NCBI RefSeq assembly: GCF_020164435.1
Contig: NZ_JAIUDQ010000005.1
Span: 243,344-307,343, forward strand
Reading direction: 5' to 3'
DNA: 64,000 nucleotides
Origin: Phyllobacterium lublinensis
GTDB lineage: Bacteria > Pseudomonadota > Alphaproteobacteria > Rhizobiales > Rhizobiaceae
In this document: positions 55,530-64,000 of the stretch, piece by piece
How positions within the stretch are numbered: the stretch's first letter is position 1
Layout of the letters: every line of letters starts with the position of its first letter
Notes under the pieces: generated by a model
What the model was told of the DNA's origin: nothing
Databases searched by the model: none
What the model saw: the letters and a program-made list of their open reading frames with translations, nothing else
Program-made: the position numbers and the translations under genes

Positions 55530-56228
55530 TTACGCAGAGCGAACGGTTGAAGGATCGATCTTGACGCCAGCGCCCATTGTCGAGGAAATCGCAACGCGCT
55601 TGACGTACTCACCCTTGGCACCTGTTGGCTTTGCCTTGGTAACAGCATCGGCGAACGCCTTGATGTTCTCTTCCAGTGCCTTGGCATCGAACGAAGCCTT
55701 GCCAACGCCTGCATGAACGATGCCGGCCTTCTCGACGCGGAATTCAACGGCGCCGCCCTTCGAAGCCTTGACGGCAGCAGTTACGTCAGCCGTGACCGTG
55801 CCGACCTTTGGGTTTGGCATCATGCCGCGCGGGCCGAGAACCTTACCGAGGCGGCCAACCAGAGGCATCATGTCCGGGGTGGCAATGCAGCGATCGAAAT
55901 CGATCTTGCCGCCATTGACGATCTCGAACAGATCTTCCGCACCAACGATATCGGCGCCGGCCTTCTTGGCTTCCTCAGCCTTGTCGCCGCGGGCAAATAC
56001 AGCCACACGTACGGTACGGCCAGTGCCGTTCGGCAGGTTTACCACGCCGCGAACCATCTGGTCCGCATGACGGGGATCAACGCCGAGATTCATTGCAACT
56101 TCGATCGTCTCGTCGAACTTGGCAACCGCACGCTCCTTGACCATGGCAATAGCCGAGGTCAGGTCATAGAGCTTGTTGCGGTCAACGCCTTCGCGAACCT
56201 TCGCTACACGCTTTGAAAGTTTTGCCAT
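55530..56228 (-). CDS. rplA: 50S ribosomal protein L1
   Basis: This 232-residue L1-stalk protein starts at the ATG at 56228 ([20 protein letters not shown]); the 27 codons before this belong to the rplK overlap zone. It contains [20 protein letters not shown] and [18 protein letters not shown]. It follows rplK by four bases. Confidence 0.99.
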   Translation of the reverse strand: MAKLSKRVAKVREGVDRNKLYDLTSAIAMVKERAVAKFDETIEVAMNLGVDPRHADQMVRGVVNLPNGTGRTVRVAVFARGDKAEEAKKAGADIVGAEDLFEIVNGGKIDFDRCIATPDMMPLVGRLGKVLGPRGMMPNPKVGTVTADVTAAVKASKGGAVEFRVEKAGIVHAGVGKASFDAKALEENIKAFADAVTKAKPTGAKGEYVKRVAISSTMGAGVKIDPSTVRSA

Positions 56229-56232
56229 CGTC

Positions 56233-56661
56233 TTAGCCCACCACTTCCAGGCCCATCGAACGGGCAGAACCTTCGACCATGCGCATGGCGGCTTCAACGT
56301 CCGCTGCATTCAGGTCTTTCATCTTTGCTTCAGCGATTTCACGGACCTTGTCACGCGAGATCTTGCCAGCCACGACCTTGCCTGGCTCCTTCGAGCCGGA
56401 CTTCAGGTTGGCAGCCTTCTTGAGGAAGTAAGACACCGGCGGCGTCTTCATCACGAAGGTGAAGGACTTGTCCTGATAATATGTAATCACGACCGGAATG
56501 GGCGAACCCTTTTCCAGTTCCTGCGTAGCCGCATTGAAGGCCTTGCAGAATTCCATGATGTTGATGCCACGCTGACCAAGCGCTGGTCCGATGGGCGGGG
56601 ACGGCGTTGCCGATCCTGCCGAAACCTGCAGCTTGAGCTGGCCTGCTACTTTCTTAGCCAT
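56233..56661 (-). CDS. rplK: 50S ribosomal protein L11
   Basis: This 142-residue GTPase-centre protein starts [20 protein letters not shown], has [20 protein letters not shown] and ends in a C-terminal rRNA-binding domain ([20 protein letters not shown]). Confidence 0.99.
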   Translation of the reverse strand: MAKKVAGQLKLQVSAGSATPSPPIGPALGQRGINIMEFCKAFNAATQELEKGSPIPVVITYYQDKSFTFVMKTPPVSYFLKKAANLKSGSKEPGKVVAGKISRDKVREIAEAKMKDLNAADVEAAMRMVEGSARSMGLEVVG

Positions 56662-56683
56662 AACTTCTGCCTTTTTACACCAT

Positions 56684-56803
56684 GCCGGATAACCGGCGGC
56701 TTTTCATTGTACCGGTAAACCGGCGGTTGCAGTTTGGTGGTGCGGCTCGATGGTCCGGCTAAAGACCGCCTCGCCTCCCACCACATTTGCCGCTAGCGGC
56801 AAA
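56684..56803 (-). promoter_or_regulatory. Hairpins in the nusG-rplK gap
   Basis: The gap has an 18-base perfect palindrome, TTTGCCGCTAGCGGCAAA (56,786-56,803), 25 bases after the nusG stop. Two small stems follow: GCCGG-ATAA-CCGGC (56,684-56,697) and CCGG-TAAA-CCGG (56,712-56,723). None has a T-run on the minus strand. Processing or attenuation is possible. Confidence 0.5.
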
Positions 56804-56827
56804 GGCAGCCTGGAGAGCTGCCAATGA

Positions 56828-57358
56828 TCAGACCTTTTCGACCTGACCAAATTCCAGATCGACCGGCGTAGCGCGGCCGAAAATCGAAACTTCCACCTTG
56901 AGGCGCGAACGTTCCTCGTCCACTTCCTGGACGGTGCCGTTGAACGAAGCAAACGGACCGTCGGCAACACGAACGCTCTCGCCGATCTCGAACGAGATCG
57001 AAGCCTTCGGACGCTCGACACCTTCCTGGACCTGGGTCAGGATGCGCTCGGCTTCCTTGTCCGAAATAGCGATCGGCTTGTTGTCTGACCCCAGAAAACC
57101 GGTCACCTTCGGCGTGTTCTTGATCAGGTGATAGGCATCATCCGTAAGTTCAGCGCGCACCAGAACGTAGCCTGGAAAGAACTTGCGCTCGGCATCGACC
57201 TTGCGGCCACGGCGCACTTCGACGACCTTCTCGGTCGGCACGAGGATCTTCTCGAACAGGTGAGACAGACCCTTCTGCCTCGCCTTTTCCTCGATCGACT
57301 CTGCGACCTTCTTCTCAAAATTCGAATAGGCGTGAACGATATACCAGCGCGCGGTCAT
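56828..57358 (-). CDS. nusG: Transcription termination/antitermination protein NusG
   Basis: This 176-residue factor links RNA polymerase to Rho or the ribosome. The NGN domain starts [20 protein letters not shown] and has [20 protein letters not shown]; the KOW domain has [20 protein letters not shown]. It is 37 bases downstream of secE. Confidence 0.99.
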   Translation of the reverse strand: MTARWYIVHAYSNFEKKVAESIEEKARQKGLSHLFEKILVPTEKVVEVRRGRKVDAERKFFPGYVLVRAELTDDAYHLIKNTPKVTGFLGSDNKPIAISDKEAERILTQVQEGVERPKASISFEIGESVRVADGPFASFNGTVQEVDEERSRLKVEVSIFGRATPVDLEFGQVEKV

Positions 57359-57395
57359 TATTGATTCCCAATCCCGATTTTCTTGTCAGCCTGCG

Positions 57396-57596
57396 TTAAC
57401 GACCAAGACCGAGAACGAGATCGATCCCGTACGCCATCAACTGATCAGCTGCGAAAAAAAAGATCGCAGCAAGAAACGCCATCACCATCACCATTGCGGT
57501 GGAAATGAGCGTTTCGCGGCGCGAAGGCCATGTGACCTTTGCGGTTTCAGCGCGCACTTGCTGAAAAAAAGTTATTGGATTCGTTTTGGATGCCAT
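57396..57596 (-). CDS. secE: Preprotein translocase subunit SecE
   Basis: This 66-residue protein has one membrane segment, the short form usual in alphaproteobacteria. It has TNPITFFQQVRAETAKVTWP and the amphipathic SRRETLISTAMVMVMAFLAA. It clamps SecY. It is cotranscribed with nusG. Confidence 0.97.
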   Translation of the reverse strand: MASKTNPITFFQQVRAETAKVTWPSRRETLISTAMVMVMAFLAAIFFFAADQLMAYGIDLVLGLGR

Positions 57597-57823
57597 TTAC
57601 CGCTCGTGCGTGTCATGTTGCTGTAAACATGCTGTGTTGCAATTGTCACAACACCATCTGTCCACACCATTACGGCCCGTAAAGCTGACCGTTCAGCTCC
57701 ACGCACCGCGTGTCTGTTGATGTTACATAGAACCGATTCCGGAAAAACACAAGGCCCCGGATTCGTTTCTTTCCGAACATCTGCTCAGCACACCATCCAA
57801 TCGTGTACCGGCAGACTATGCGT

Positions 57824-57899
<76 letters not shown>

Positions 57900-58213
57900 A
57901 CGTTCGGGGGCGTACATTCCACAAAGCCGCACCTATTTCAAGGCCTTTATTACGACTTCCAGCCTCTTACGGCGAAATTCGTTTGGGTGACGAAGATGTC
58001 GCAACGAATTGGCGGCATTACTGCCGTTGCCGGCTGCAAAATACGGATTGGATGGAAGATCTTGGCTGTGGTCTTTAATTGGTTACGCCACATCGGAGAT
58101 TCAAGGCTCATTGCTACGCGACCAGAAACTGATTCGCGTTTGCCTGCCCCAAAACGCAGAAAGGGCGATCCTGTGGACCGCCCTTCCCCAATTCTCATTG
58201 TCAGACGACAATA
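57900..58213. other. Intergenic region between tRNA-Trp and tufB (314 bases)
   Basis: It contains the tufB terminator (58,161-58,190). A weak candidate for the tRNA-Trp promoter is TTGAAA (57,936-57,941) followed 17 bases later by AATGTA on the minus strand. I see no gene. Confidence 0.5.
58155..58190 (-). terminator. Terminator of tufB
   Basis: GGGCGATCC (58,163-58,171) pairs with GGACCGCCC (58,175-58,183), with one G-U pair, and the minus strand continues with TTTCTGCGTTTT. It lies 30-50 bases past the tufB stop. Confidence 0.8.
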
Positions 58214-59389
58214 TTACTCAATGATCGACGATACGATGCCTGCACCGACGGTGCGGCCACCTTCACGGATAGCGAAGCGCAGCTTCTCTTCCATCGCGAT
58301 CGGCACGATCAGCGTCACATCAACTGCGATGTTGTCGCCGGGCATGACCATTTCCGTGCCTTCCGGCAGCGTCACAACACCCGTCACGTCGGTCGTGCGG
58401 AAGTAGAACTGCGGACGGTAGTTGGAGAAGAATGGCGTATGACGGCCACCCTCGTCCTTGGTCAGGATATAGGCTTCCGCCTTGAACTTCGTGTGCGGCT
58501 TGACCGAACCCGGCTTGGCCAGGATCTGGCCGCGCTCGACGTCTTCACGGCCAACGCCGCGGATCAGCGCACCGATGTTGTCGCCAGCCTGGCCCTGATC
58601 GAGCAGCTTGCGGAACATTTCAACGCCGGTAACCGTCGTCTTCGTCGTCGGCTTGATGCCGATGATTTCGACTTCTTCACCAACCTTGACGATCCCGCGC
58701 TCGACGCGGCCCGTCACAACCGTACCACGGCCGGAAATCGAGAAAACGTCTTCGATCGGCATCAGGAACGGCTGGTCAACCGGACGCTCCGGCGTCGGAA
58801 TGTACTTGTCGACTTCCGCCATCAGCGCACGAACCGCGTCTTCGCCGATTTCCTTGTTGCTGTCTTCCAGCGCAGCCAAAGCCGAACCCTTGACGATCGG
58901 AATGTCGTCGCCCGGGAAATCGTACTTCGACAGAAGCTCGCGAACCTCAAGCTCAACCAGCTCGAGAAGCTCGGCATCGTCAACCTGGTCAACCTTGTTC
59001 AGGAAAACCACGATCGCCGGAACGCCAACCTGACGGGCAAGCAGGATGTGCTCGCGCGTCTGCGGCATCGGGCCGTCGGCTGCCGAAACAACCAGGATCG
59101 CGCCGTCCATCTGCGCAGCACCGGTGATCATGTTCTTCACATAGTCGGCGTGGCCGGGGCAATCGACGTGCGCGTAGTGACGCGCTGGCGTCTCATATTC
59201 AACGTGCGCCGTCGAGATCGTGATGCCGCGCGCCTTTTCTTCCGGTGCCGCGTCGATCTGGTCGTACGCCTTGTACTCACCAAAATACTTCGTAATCGCG
59301 GCCGTCAACGACGTCTTGCCATGGTCAACGTGACCAATCGTGCCAATGTTGACGTGCGGCTTGTTACGTTCAAACTTGCTCTTAGCCAT
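58214..59389 (-). CDS. tufB: Elongation factor Tu, copy next to secE
   Basis: This 391-residue protein is identical to the str-cluster copy at 40,314. As read by eye, the DNA of 58,210-59,389 matches 40,310-41,489 base for base, while the flanks differ. It stands between tRNA-Gly and tRNA-Trp, the classical tufB position, and probably shares transcription with the tRNAs upstream. Two copies support the high demand for EF-Tu. Confidence 0.99.
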   Translation of the reverse strand: MAKSKFERNKPHVNIGTIGHVDHGKTSLTAAITKYFGEYKAYDQIDAAPEEKARGITISTAHVEYETPARHYAHVDCPGHADYVKNMITGAAQMDGAILVVSAADGPMPQTREHILLARQVGVPAIVVFLNKVDQVDDAELLELVELEVRELLSKYDFPGDDIPIVKGSALAALEDSNKEIGEDAVRALMAEVDKYIPTPERPVDQPFLMPIEDVFSISGRGTVVTGRVERGIVKVGEEVEIIGIKPTTKTTVTGVEMFRKLLDQGQAGDNIGALIRGVGREDVERGQILAKPGSVKPHTKFKAEAYILTKDEGGRHTPFFSNYRPQFYFRTTDVTGVVTLPEGTEMVMPGDNIAVDVTLIVPIAMEEKLRFAIREGGRTVGAGIVSSIIE

Positions 59390-59531
59390 AGCTGTCGTTC
59401 TCTCGTCATCACAACCGGCCTTGCGCCGGTACCATGTTTGTAGCTCAGACGAGACAGCAAGCCGTCCGTCAGCACAGTCTCCCGCTCGACCGGAAGGATC
59501 GACCGGGTTGGATTGTCCAAGCTTGCTCGTT

Positions 59532-59560
59532 CATATGGAAAACACATGAGCGACTTGCAA
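59532..59560 (-). promoter_or_regulatory. Possible tufB promoter
   Basis: TTGCAA (59,555-59,560) and CATATG (59,532-59,537) are spaced by 17 bases on the minus strand, about 140 bases before the tufB start. Read-through from the tRNA promoter is the alternative. Confidence 0.35.
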
Positions 59561-59625
59561 TGCTCAAGACAAAAATCGAAGAGCACCTTGCGCACGGCGG
59601 CGTGCACGCGGCGCTCTTGCAAATC

Positions 59626-59699
59626 TGGAGCGGGTAGCGGGAATCGAACCCGCATATTCAGCTTGGAAGGCTGCTGCTCTACCACTGAGCTATACCCGC
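59626..59699 (-). tRNA. tRNA-Gly (anticodon TCC)
   Basis: The 74-base tRNA has acceptor GCGGGTA/TACCCGC, D arm GCTCAGTGGTAGAGC, anticodon loop CTTCCAA and T arm GGTTCGATTCC, with an encoded CCA. It lies 25 bases from tRNA-Tyr. Confidence 0.98.
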
Positions 59700-59724
59700 A
59701 CATCGTGGCGTTCGGTTCCGGCAG

Positions 59725-59809
59725 TGGTGGAGGGGGTTGGATTCGAACCAACGTAAGCCAAGCTAACGGATTTACAGTCCGTCCCCTTTAACCACTCGGG
59801 CACCCCTCC
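59725..59809 (-). tRNA. tRNA-Tyr (anticodon GTA)
   Basis: This 85-base class II tRNA has a long variable arm (GCTTGGCTTACG region), anticodon loop CTGTAAA, acceptor GGAGGGG/CCCCTCC and an encoded CCA end. It starts the tRNA-Tyr, tRNA-Gly, tufB row, like the E. coli tyrU-glyT-tufB order but without tRNA-Thr. Confidence 0.98.
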
Positions 59810-59892
59810 GGTCACTGCCGATGGAACCGCACCATATGGCACTCTGCAAACAACCGGCGGACCATACATCCTGGCTGCTGCTTGCGGAGGGC

Positions 59893-59921
59893 CTTATGCC
59901 GACTAGCCCGCGTGCTGTCAA
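59893..59921 (-). promoter_or_regulatory. Sigma-70 promoter of the tRNA-Tyr/tRNA-Gly/tufB row
   Basis: TTGACA (59,916-59,921), an exact -35 consensus, and CATAAG (59,893-59,898) are 17 bases apart on the minus strand. The tRNA-Tyr gene begins about 84 bases after the -10 element. Confidence 0.75.
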
Positions 59922-60051
59922 CACTTCCCTTCAGAAAATGAATGGCTTGTGGAAATAGGCTAAAGAAATGTGACGGCGAAGCAGGCAGGGCCAGCAATTT
60001 CTGCGATCATAGCTGTATCGCGTTAGCTCCTGAAAGAGTATATCACGCGCC

Positions 60052-60915
60052 ATGACCGATCAAAAACCGTCCCGTACACCCAAAGATTCACACTATGCGA
60101 CACTGCGCCGCCAGTTCCGCGACAAGAAATCCGGCAGCGCATCGCAAGCCCAGCGAAGCTCGCGTCCGACCGTTGAAGGCACGCAGGCGCCCGAAGGCCT
60201 TGTGCGGCTCTATGGCCTGCACACCGTGCGGGCGGCGCTGGACAACCCCGCCCGCCAGATCAAGCGCATGCTGGTGACGAAAAATGCGCTCGACAGGCTC
60301 GAGATCACCGATTCGAATGCCCTGCCCTTCGAGGTCGAAATCGTCGAACCACGCGCCATCGACCGCGAGACTGGTTCGGAAGCGGTGCACCAAGGCGTCA
60401 TGATCGAAACCAAGCCCTTGAAGGCACAATCCCTCAAGGCACTGCAGGACAGTCCGCTGTTGCTGATTCTCGATCAGGTCACCGATCCGCACAATGTCGG
60501 CGCCATCATGCGCTCCGCTGTTGCTTTCGGTGCCGGGGCGATCATCACCACGGCGCGTCACAGCCCGCAGGAGTCCGGCGTCCTCGCCAAAGCCGCATCC
60601 GGTGCCCTGGAACTCATTCCCCATATCGAGGTGCGCAATCTCGCCGAGGCGATCAGCGAGTTGCACGAACTCGGCTTCACGACGATAGGTCTCGATTCGG
60701 AAGGGCCACATGAACTCGAGAATACAATGTCCGAGGGCCGACTGGCGCTTGTTCTCGGTGCCGAGGGCAAGGGTTTGCGCCAGAAGACACGTGAAACCGT
60801 GACCCACCTTGCCCGGTTGGATATGCCCGGCGCTATAAAATCACTCAATGTATCAAACGCAGCTGCGATATCACTTTATGCGGCGCAGCGGTTCCTGAGT
60901 ACAAAACAGGATTAA
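60052..60915 (+). CDS. rlmB: 23S rRNA (guanosine-2'-O-)-methyltransferase, RlmB/TrmH family
   Basis: This is a 287-residue SPOUT-class methyltransferase that modifies G2251 of 23S rRNA in the family archetype. The N-terminal region binds RNA (LVRLYGLHTVRAALDNPARQ). The core has LLLILDQVTDPHNVGAIMRS, then LALVLGAEGKGLRQKTRE and the C-terminal SLNVSNAAAISLYAAQR, which form the trefoil knot. A basic, low-complexity stretch of about 45 residues precedes the family homology. It diverges from the tRNA row. Confidence 0.93.
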   Translation: MTDQKPSRTPKDSHYATLRRQFRDKKSGSASQAQRSSRPTVEGTQAPEGLVRLYGLHTVRAALDNPARQIKRMLVTKNALDRLEITDSNALPFEVEIVEPRAIDRETGSEAVHQGVMIETKPLKAQSLKALQDSPLLLILDQVTDPHNVGAIMRSAVAFGAGAIITTARHSPQESGVLAKAASGALELIPHIEVRNLAEAISELHELGFTTIGLDSEGPHELENTMSEGRLALVLGAEGKGLRQKTRETVTHLARLDMPGAIKSLNVSNAAAISLYAAQRFLSTKQD

Positions 60916-61010
60916 AAAGCAGACTGGTTCGAATATAATACCAACCAGCGGTGTTACCTTGCAACAGGCAGCGGGCCGGCAGTCGGTTCGGCCTGCAACG
61001 GAGTGCGCCT

Positions 61011-61604
61011 ATGCTGCGAAACAGCAGGGAATCGTTTGGTTTGGTGTCGATCCTGTTTCACTGGATCATTGCCCTTATTTTTCTCGGGCAGATCGTGTTG
61101 GGCTACTCCATGGTCAGGGTCAGCGATTTTGCCCTGCAGTTCAGCCTTTACCAATGGCACAAATCATTTGGATTTCTCGTGCTCGGCCTCTCGCTGCTCC
61201 GCCTCCTTTGGAAACTGGCAAACCCGCGTCCGCACGACCTTCAGCATATGAGTTCGCTTGAACGTGGCGCTTCCCACGTCGCGCACTTCATCCTTTACCT
61301 CAGCCTGTTCGTTGTGCCGTTGACGGGCTGGGCAATAGCATCGACTTCGCCGCTGCAGATACCGACATTCATGTTCGATCTCGTCGTGATCCCGCAGCTG
61401 CCGATGACCATATCCGACACCGCAGAGGCTTTCTGGGCGTCCAGCCATGCGTGGCTCGCCTATCTTTCCGCCATCGTCGCCACCGGGCACATCCTCGCGG
61501 CCTTCCACCATCATTTCTGGAAGCGGGACACGATCCTGGTACGCATGCTCAGCCCGCGCGGTCAGGATCGGAAGGAACAACAACTGACTGGATCAAAATC
61601 ATGA
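61011..61604 (+). CDS. Cytochrome b561 family protein
   Basis: This is a 197-residue b-type cytochrome with four membrane segments, starting at the ATG at 61011 with GGAG eight bases before it. Typical features are SILFHWIIALIFLGQIVLGY, LYQWHKSFGFLVLGLSLLRL and MSSLERGASHVAHFILYLSL, in which the histidines would bind two haems. The stop overlaps the next gene by four bases (ATGA). The b561/YceI pair is widespread, and the electron partner or quinone is inferred. Confidence 0.92.
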   Translation: MLRNSRESFGLVSILFHWIIALIFLGQIVLGYSMVRVSDFALQFSLYQWHKSFGFLVLGLSLLRLLWKLANPRPHDLQHMSSLERGASHVAHFILYLSLFVVPLTGWAIASTSPLQIPTFMFDLVVIPQLPMTISDTAEAFWASSHAWLAYLSAIVATGHILAAFHHHFWKRDTILVRMLSPRGQDRKEQQLTGSKS

Positions 61605-62194
61605 AGACAATGAATGGTTTGCACTCGACCCTTATCCCGGCGGGGATTGCGGCCCTCCTTGCGCTATCACCGATGACCACGCGAGCAGACACACTTTCCG
61701 AAGTCACCGGCCGGTACAATATTCAGCCATCGTCACGCGTCGGTTTCACTGTGTCCCAGGTCGGCGGCGGCGGCATTACAGGCAATTTCAAGAAATTCTC
61801 GGGTGTATTCTCTCTCAACAGTTCGGATATATCCCGCTCGACCATCAGCTTCACGCTCTATCCGGATAGTGTCACAACCGGCCAGGCCCGCGTCGAAAGC
61901 TTCCTGCGCTCCGATGCGGTTTTCGACTCGGCCAATTTCCCGACCATCACCTTCAAGTCGACACAGATCACGCAGACCAGTCCCGACACCGCCGAAGTGG
62001 CGGGGATCTTGACGGCGCGCGGCAAGAGCAGTCCCGCCAGCTTTCAGGCAAACCTGGCGGATCATGGCAAGAACTCGATCACATTTCGTGTCCAGGGCAA
62101 GGTCATGCGCTCCCGCTACGGCATGGATGTCGGCACGCCGATCTATTCGAACGTTGTCCAGTTCGACATGATGATCCTTGGCCAGCGCTCATGA
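61601..62194 (+). CDS. YceI family periplasmic lipid-binding protein
   Basis: This 197-residue protein starts at the ATG at 61601, coupled to cytochrome b561 by an ATGA overlap. A signal peptide (LIPAGIAALLALSPMTTRAD) is followed by the YceI lipocalin-like fold: YNIQPSSRVGFTVSQVGGGG, NFKKFSGVFSLNSSDISRST, SFLRSDAVFDSANFPTITFK and LTARGKSSPASFQ. YceI proteins bind polyisoprenoid or quinone-like lipids, so it may serve the cytochrome. It converges with the FAD dehydrogenase gene. Confidence 0.92.
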   Translation: MKTMNGLHSTLIPAGIAALLALSPMTTRADTLSEVTGRYNIQPSSRVGFTVSQVGGGGITGNFKKFSGVFSLNSSDISRSTISFTLYPDSVTTGQARVESFLRSDAVFDSANFPTITFKSTQITQTSPDTAEVAGILTARGKSSPASFQANLADHGKNSITFRVQGKVMRSRYGMDVGTPIYSNVVQFDMMILGQRS

Positions 62195-62207
62195 TCGGGA
62201 GCCGCAA

Positions 62208-63857
62208 TCAAACAGCCTTTGCGGCCGCCCTGCCCGCAGTCCTGCCCGAAAAGATGCAGCCGCCAAGGAATGTTCCCTCCAGCGAGTTGTAGCCATGCAT
62301 GCCGCCCCCGCCGAAACCGGCGGCTTCTCCGGCAGCATAGACGCCCGCCATGGGCTCACCATCAGGCTTCAGAGCCCGTGCACTGAGGTCGGTCTCGATA
62401 CCGCCCAATGACTTGCGTGTGAGAATGTTGAGCCGCACCGCGATCAACGGCCCGTGTTTCGGATCGAGTATACGATGCGGCGGGACCACCCTCACCAGCC
62501 GGTCACCAATATAGTTGCGGGCGCCGCGTATCGCCGTGATCTGCGCGTCCTTGCTGTAGGGATTGTCGATCTCGCGGTCGCGTGCCTCGATCTGGGTGCG
62601 CAGCCCGGCCTCGGTGATGAGATTGTCGCCGGTCAGGGCGTTCATGCGCCGCACCAGATCCGACAACTCCCTTTCGACGATGAAATCCTCGCCATTGTCG
62701 AGGAAGGCCTGCACCGGCGCGGGTACGCCGCCGAGTGCGCGCTTTGCCACCTGCCGCCAGCTCTTGGAGGTGAAGTCAGGATTCTGTTCCGAGCCCGAGA
62801 GCGTGAATTCCTTCTTCACGATGGTCTGGTTGAGCACGAACCACGAATAATCGTAGCCCGACTTCATGATGCGATCGAGGGTCGACAGCGTATCGAAACC
62901 CGGCAAGCACGGTGGAGGCAGGCGCGTTCCCCTGGCATCGAACCACAGCGATGATGGTCCAGGCAGGATGCGGATGGCATGATTGCTCCAGATCGGATCC
63001 CAGTTATGCACGCCCTCGACATAGTGCCACATGCGATCGCTGTTGATCAGGTGGGCACCTGCGCGTTCTGCAATGCCAAGCATCAGTCCATCGACATGGT
63101 CCGGCACGCCGCTGATGAGATGTTTGGGCGTCCCGAGCCGTGGGGGCCAGTTCTTGCGTACCAGCTCATGGTTGCCGCCTATGCCGCCGCTGGCCACGAT
63201 GACCGCCTGTGCCTTCAGCGCAAACGACCCCGCAGCGATGCGGGAGCTTGGCTGGCTGCGCCCGACATCGCTCGGCACGAGAATCTCGCCCTCCACGCCT
63301 TCTACATTGCCGGAGCTGGTTACGAACCCGGTGACCCGGTGGCGAAAGCGAAAGGAAATGAGTCCGTTCTGCTCGGCCTCGCGGGCACGGCGGACGAATG
63401 GCTCGACTACTCCCGTGCCCGTGCCCCAGGTGATGTGAAAGCGCGGTACCGAATTGCCGTGCCCCGTCGCCAGCGAACCGCCGCGCTCGGCCCAGCCGAC
63501 GATCGGAAACCAGCGCATCCCCTGTGCGTGCAGCCAGGCGCGCTTCTCGCCGGCAGCGAAATCGATATAGGCTTCGGCCCACTGGCGCGGCCAAAGATCT
63601 TCCCTGCGGTCGAAACCAGCCGAGCCCATCCAGTCCTGCAGGGCCAGTTCGCGAGAATCCCTGATGCGCAGACGCCGCTGCTCCGGCGAATCTACAAAGA
63701 ACAACCCGCCAAAGGATCGCCATGCCTGCCCGCCAAGGGTCGGCTCGGGCTCCTGATCGACAATGATGACCTGCTTGCCGGCATCCGCGAGTTCCGTTGC
63801 CGCCACCAGTCCTGCAAGCCCCGCGCCGATAACGATGACGTCCGCATCCAATGCCAT
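62208..63857 (-). CDS. FAD-binding dehydrogenase (KSTD/fumarate-reductase-like flavoprotein)
   Basis: This 549-residue protein starts at the ATG at 63857, after a GGGAGG ribosome site. It has the dinucleotide-binding motif VIVIGAGLAGLVAATELADA at the N-terminus, followed by GGQAWRSFGGLFFVDSPEQ. Later come VIVASGGIGGNHELVRKNWP and the C-terminal GVYAAGEAAGFGGGGMHGYN with SLEGTFLGGCIFSGRTAGR. This arrangement is that of the FAD-binding dehydrogenase subgroup related to 3-ketosteroid-1-dehydrogenases. The substrate is unknown. It converges with the YceI gene with a 13-base gap. Confidence 0.88.
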   Translation of the reverse strand: MALDADVIVIGAGLAGLVAATELADAGKQVIIVDQEPEPTLGGQAWRSFGGLFFVDSPEQRRLRIRDSRELALQDWMGSAGFDRREDLWPRQWAEAYIDFAAGEKRAWLHAQGMRWFPIVGWAERGGSLATGHGNSVPRFHITWGTGTGVVEPFVRRAREAEQNGLISFRFRHRVTGFVTSSGNVEGVEGEILVPSDVGRSQPSSRIAAGSFALKAQAVIVASGGIGGNHELVRKNWPPRLGTPKHLISGVPDHVDGLMLGIAERAGAHLINSDRMWHYVEGVHNWDPIWSNHAIRILPGPSSLWFDARGTRLPPPCLPGFDTLSTLDRIMKSGYDYSWFVLNQTIVKKEFTLSGSEQNPDFTSKSWRQVAKRALGGVPAPVQAFLDNGEDFIVERELSDLVRRMNALTGDNLITEAGLRTQIEARDREIDNPYSKDAQITAIRGARNYIGDRLVRVVPPHRILDPKHGPLIAVRLNILTRKSLGGIETDLSARALKPDGEPMAGVYAAGEAAGFGGGGMHGYNSLEGTFLGGCIFSGRTAGRAAAKAV

Positions 63858-64000
63858 ACGAAACCTCCCAATTCCAACGGCCAGGCAAGCCGGGCAAATC
63901 ACTATTACCTTTACGTCAACGTTGTCGATCAAAAGCCGCAATTCGGCAAGGTCGAATTGTGACATGGCACGTGGGGCGTACAACAACTTTCGCGGGCCAT
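63858..64000. promoter_or_regulatory. Control region upstream of the FAD dehydrogenase gene, at the window edge
   Basis: TTTACGTCAACGTT at 63,910-63,923 contains two ACGT boxes six bases apart, about 55 bases before the start codon. It is a candidate operator. An ATG at 63,963 on the plus strand opens a frame that runs to the window edge (12 codons), which could be a divergent gene, but nothing can be recognised. Confidence 0.4.

Overview
The window is a stretch of alphaproteobacterial chromosome, most likely from the order Rhizobiales (Hyphomicrobiales) near the Phyllobacteriaceae and Brucellaceae. The grounds are an NdvA/ChvA-type cyclic glucan exporter, an ATP12 chaperone gene, adk directly after secY, a GTTC-N7-GTTC SOS box, and RpoC, GyrA and EF-Tu sequences of that lineage. 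It is GC-rich and free of insertion sequences. About half of it is the conserved translation and transcription superoperon, read on the minus strand. No wholly novel multi-gene system is evident; most of the interest is in accessory genes of the first 25 kb and in structured intergenic DNA.

Positions 1-10,200: the 5' part of gyrA (minus), a MarC-family membrane protein, a small TolA/TonB-C-like secreted protein, a type II NADH dehydrogenase, an AraC-type regulator divergent from a DUF2000 gene, a Vat/CatB-type acetyltransferase and a YqaA-type membrane protein. Then come ssb and uvrA, divergent around a perfect SOS box. Positions 10,200-15,700: a DUF72 protein, glnB-glnA behind a sigma-54 promoter, and a type I-secreted serralysin-like metalloprotease with a tiny secreted protein encoded just upstream of it.

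Positions 16,000-25,700: ATP12 chaperone, an RluA-family pseudouridine synthase, the CrcB fluoride channel, the NdvA exporter, a palindromic intergenic repeat, rarA, a Do-type periplasmic protease, a second AraC regulator with a LysE exporter, and a secreted protein with two identically spaced four-cysteine repeats.

Positions 25,800-44,600 (minus, transcribed from high to low coordinates): rpsL-rpsG-fusA-tufA, the S10 cluster (rpsJ to rpsQ), the spc cluster (rplN to secY-adk) and the alpha cluster (rpsM-rpsK-rpoA-rplQ), closed by a terminator. A plus-strand gene for a 93-residue unknown protein separates this from rpoC. Positions 45,560-59,810 (minus): tRNA-Tyr, tRNA-Gly, tufB, tRNA-Trp, secE, nusG, rplK, rplA, rplJ, rplL, rpoB and rpoC, with clear hairpins in several gaps. 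The two tuf copies read as identical at the DNA level, which suggests gene conversion.

Positions 60,050-64,000: rlmB, an overlapping cytochrome b561/YceI pair, and a large FAD-dependent dehydrogenase on the minus strand.
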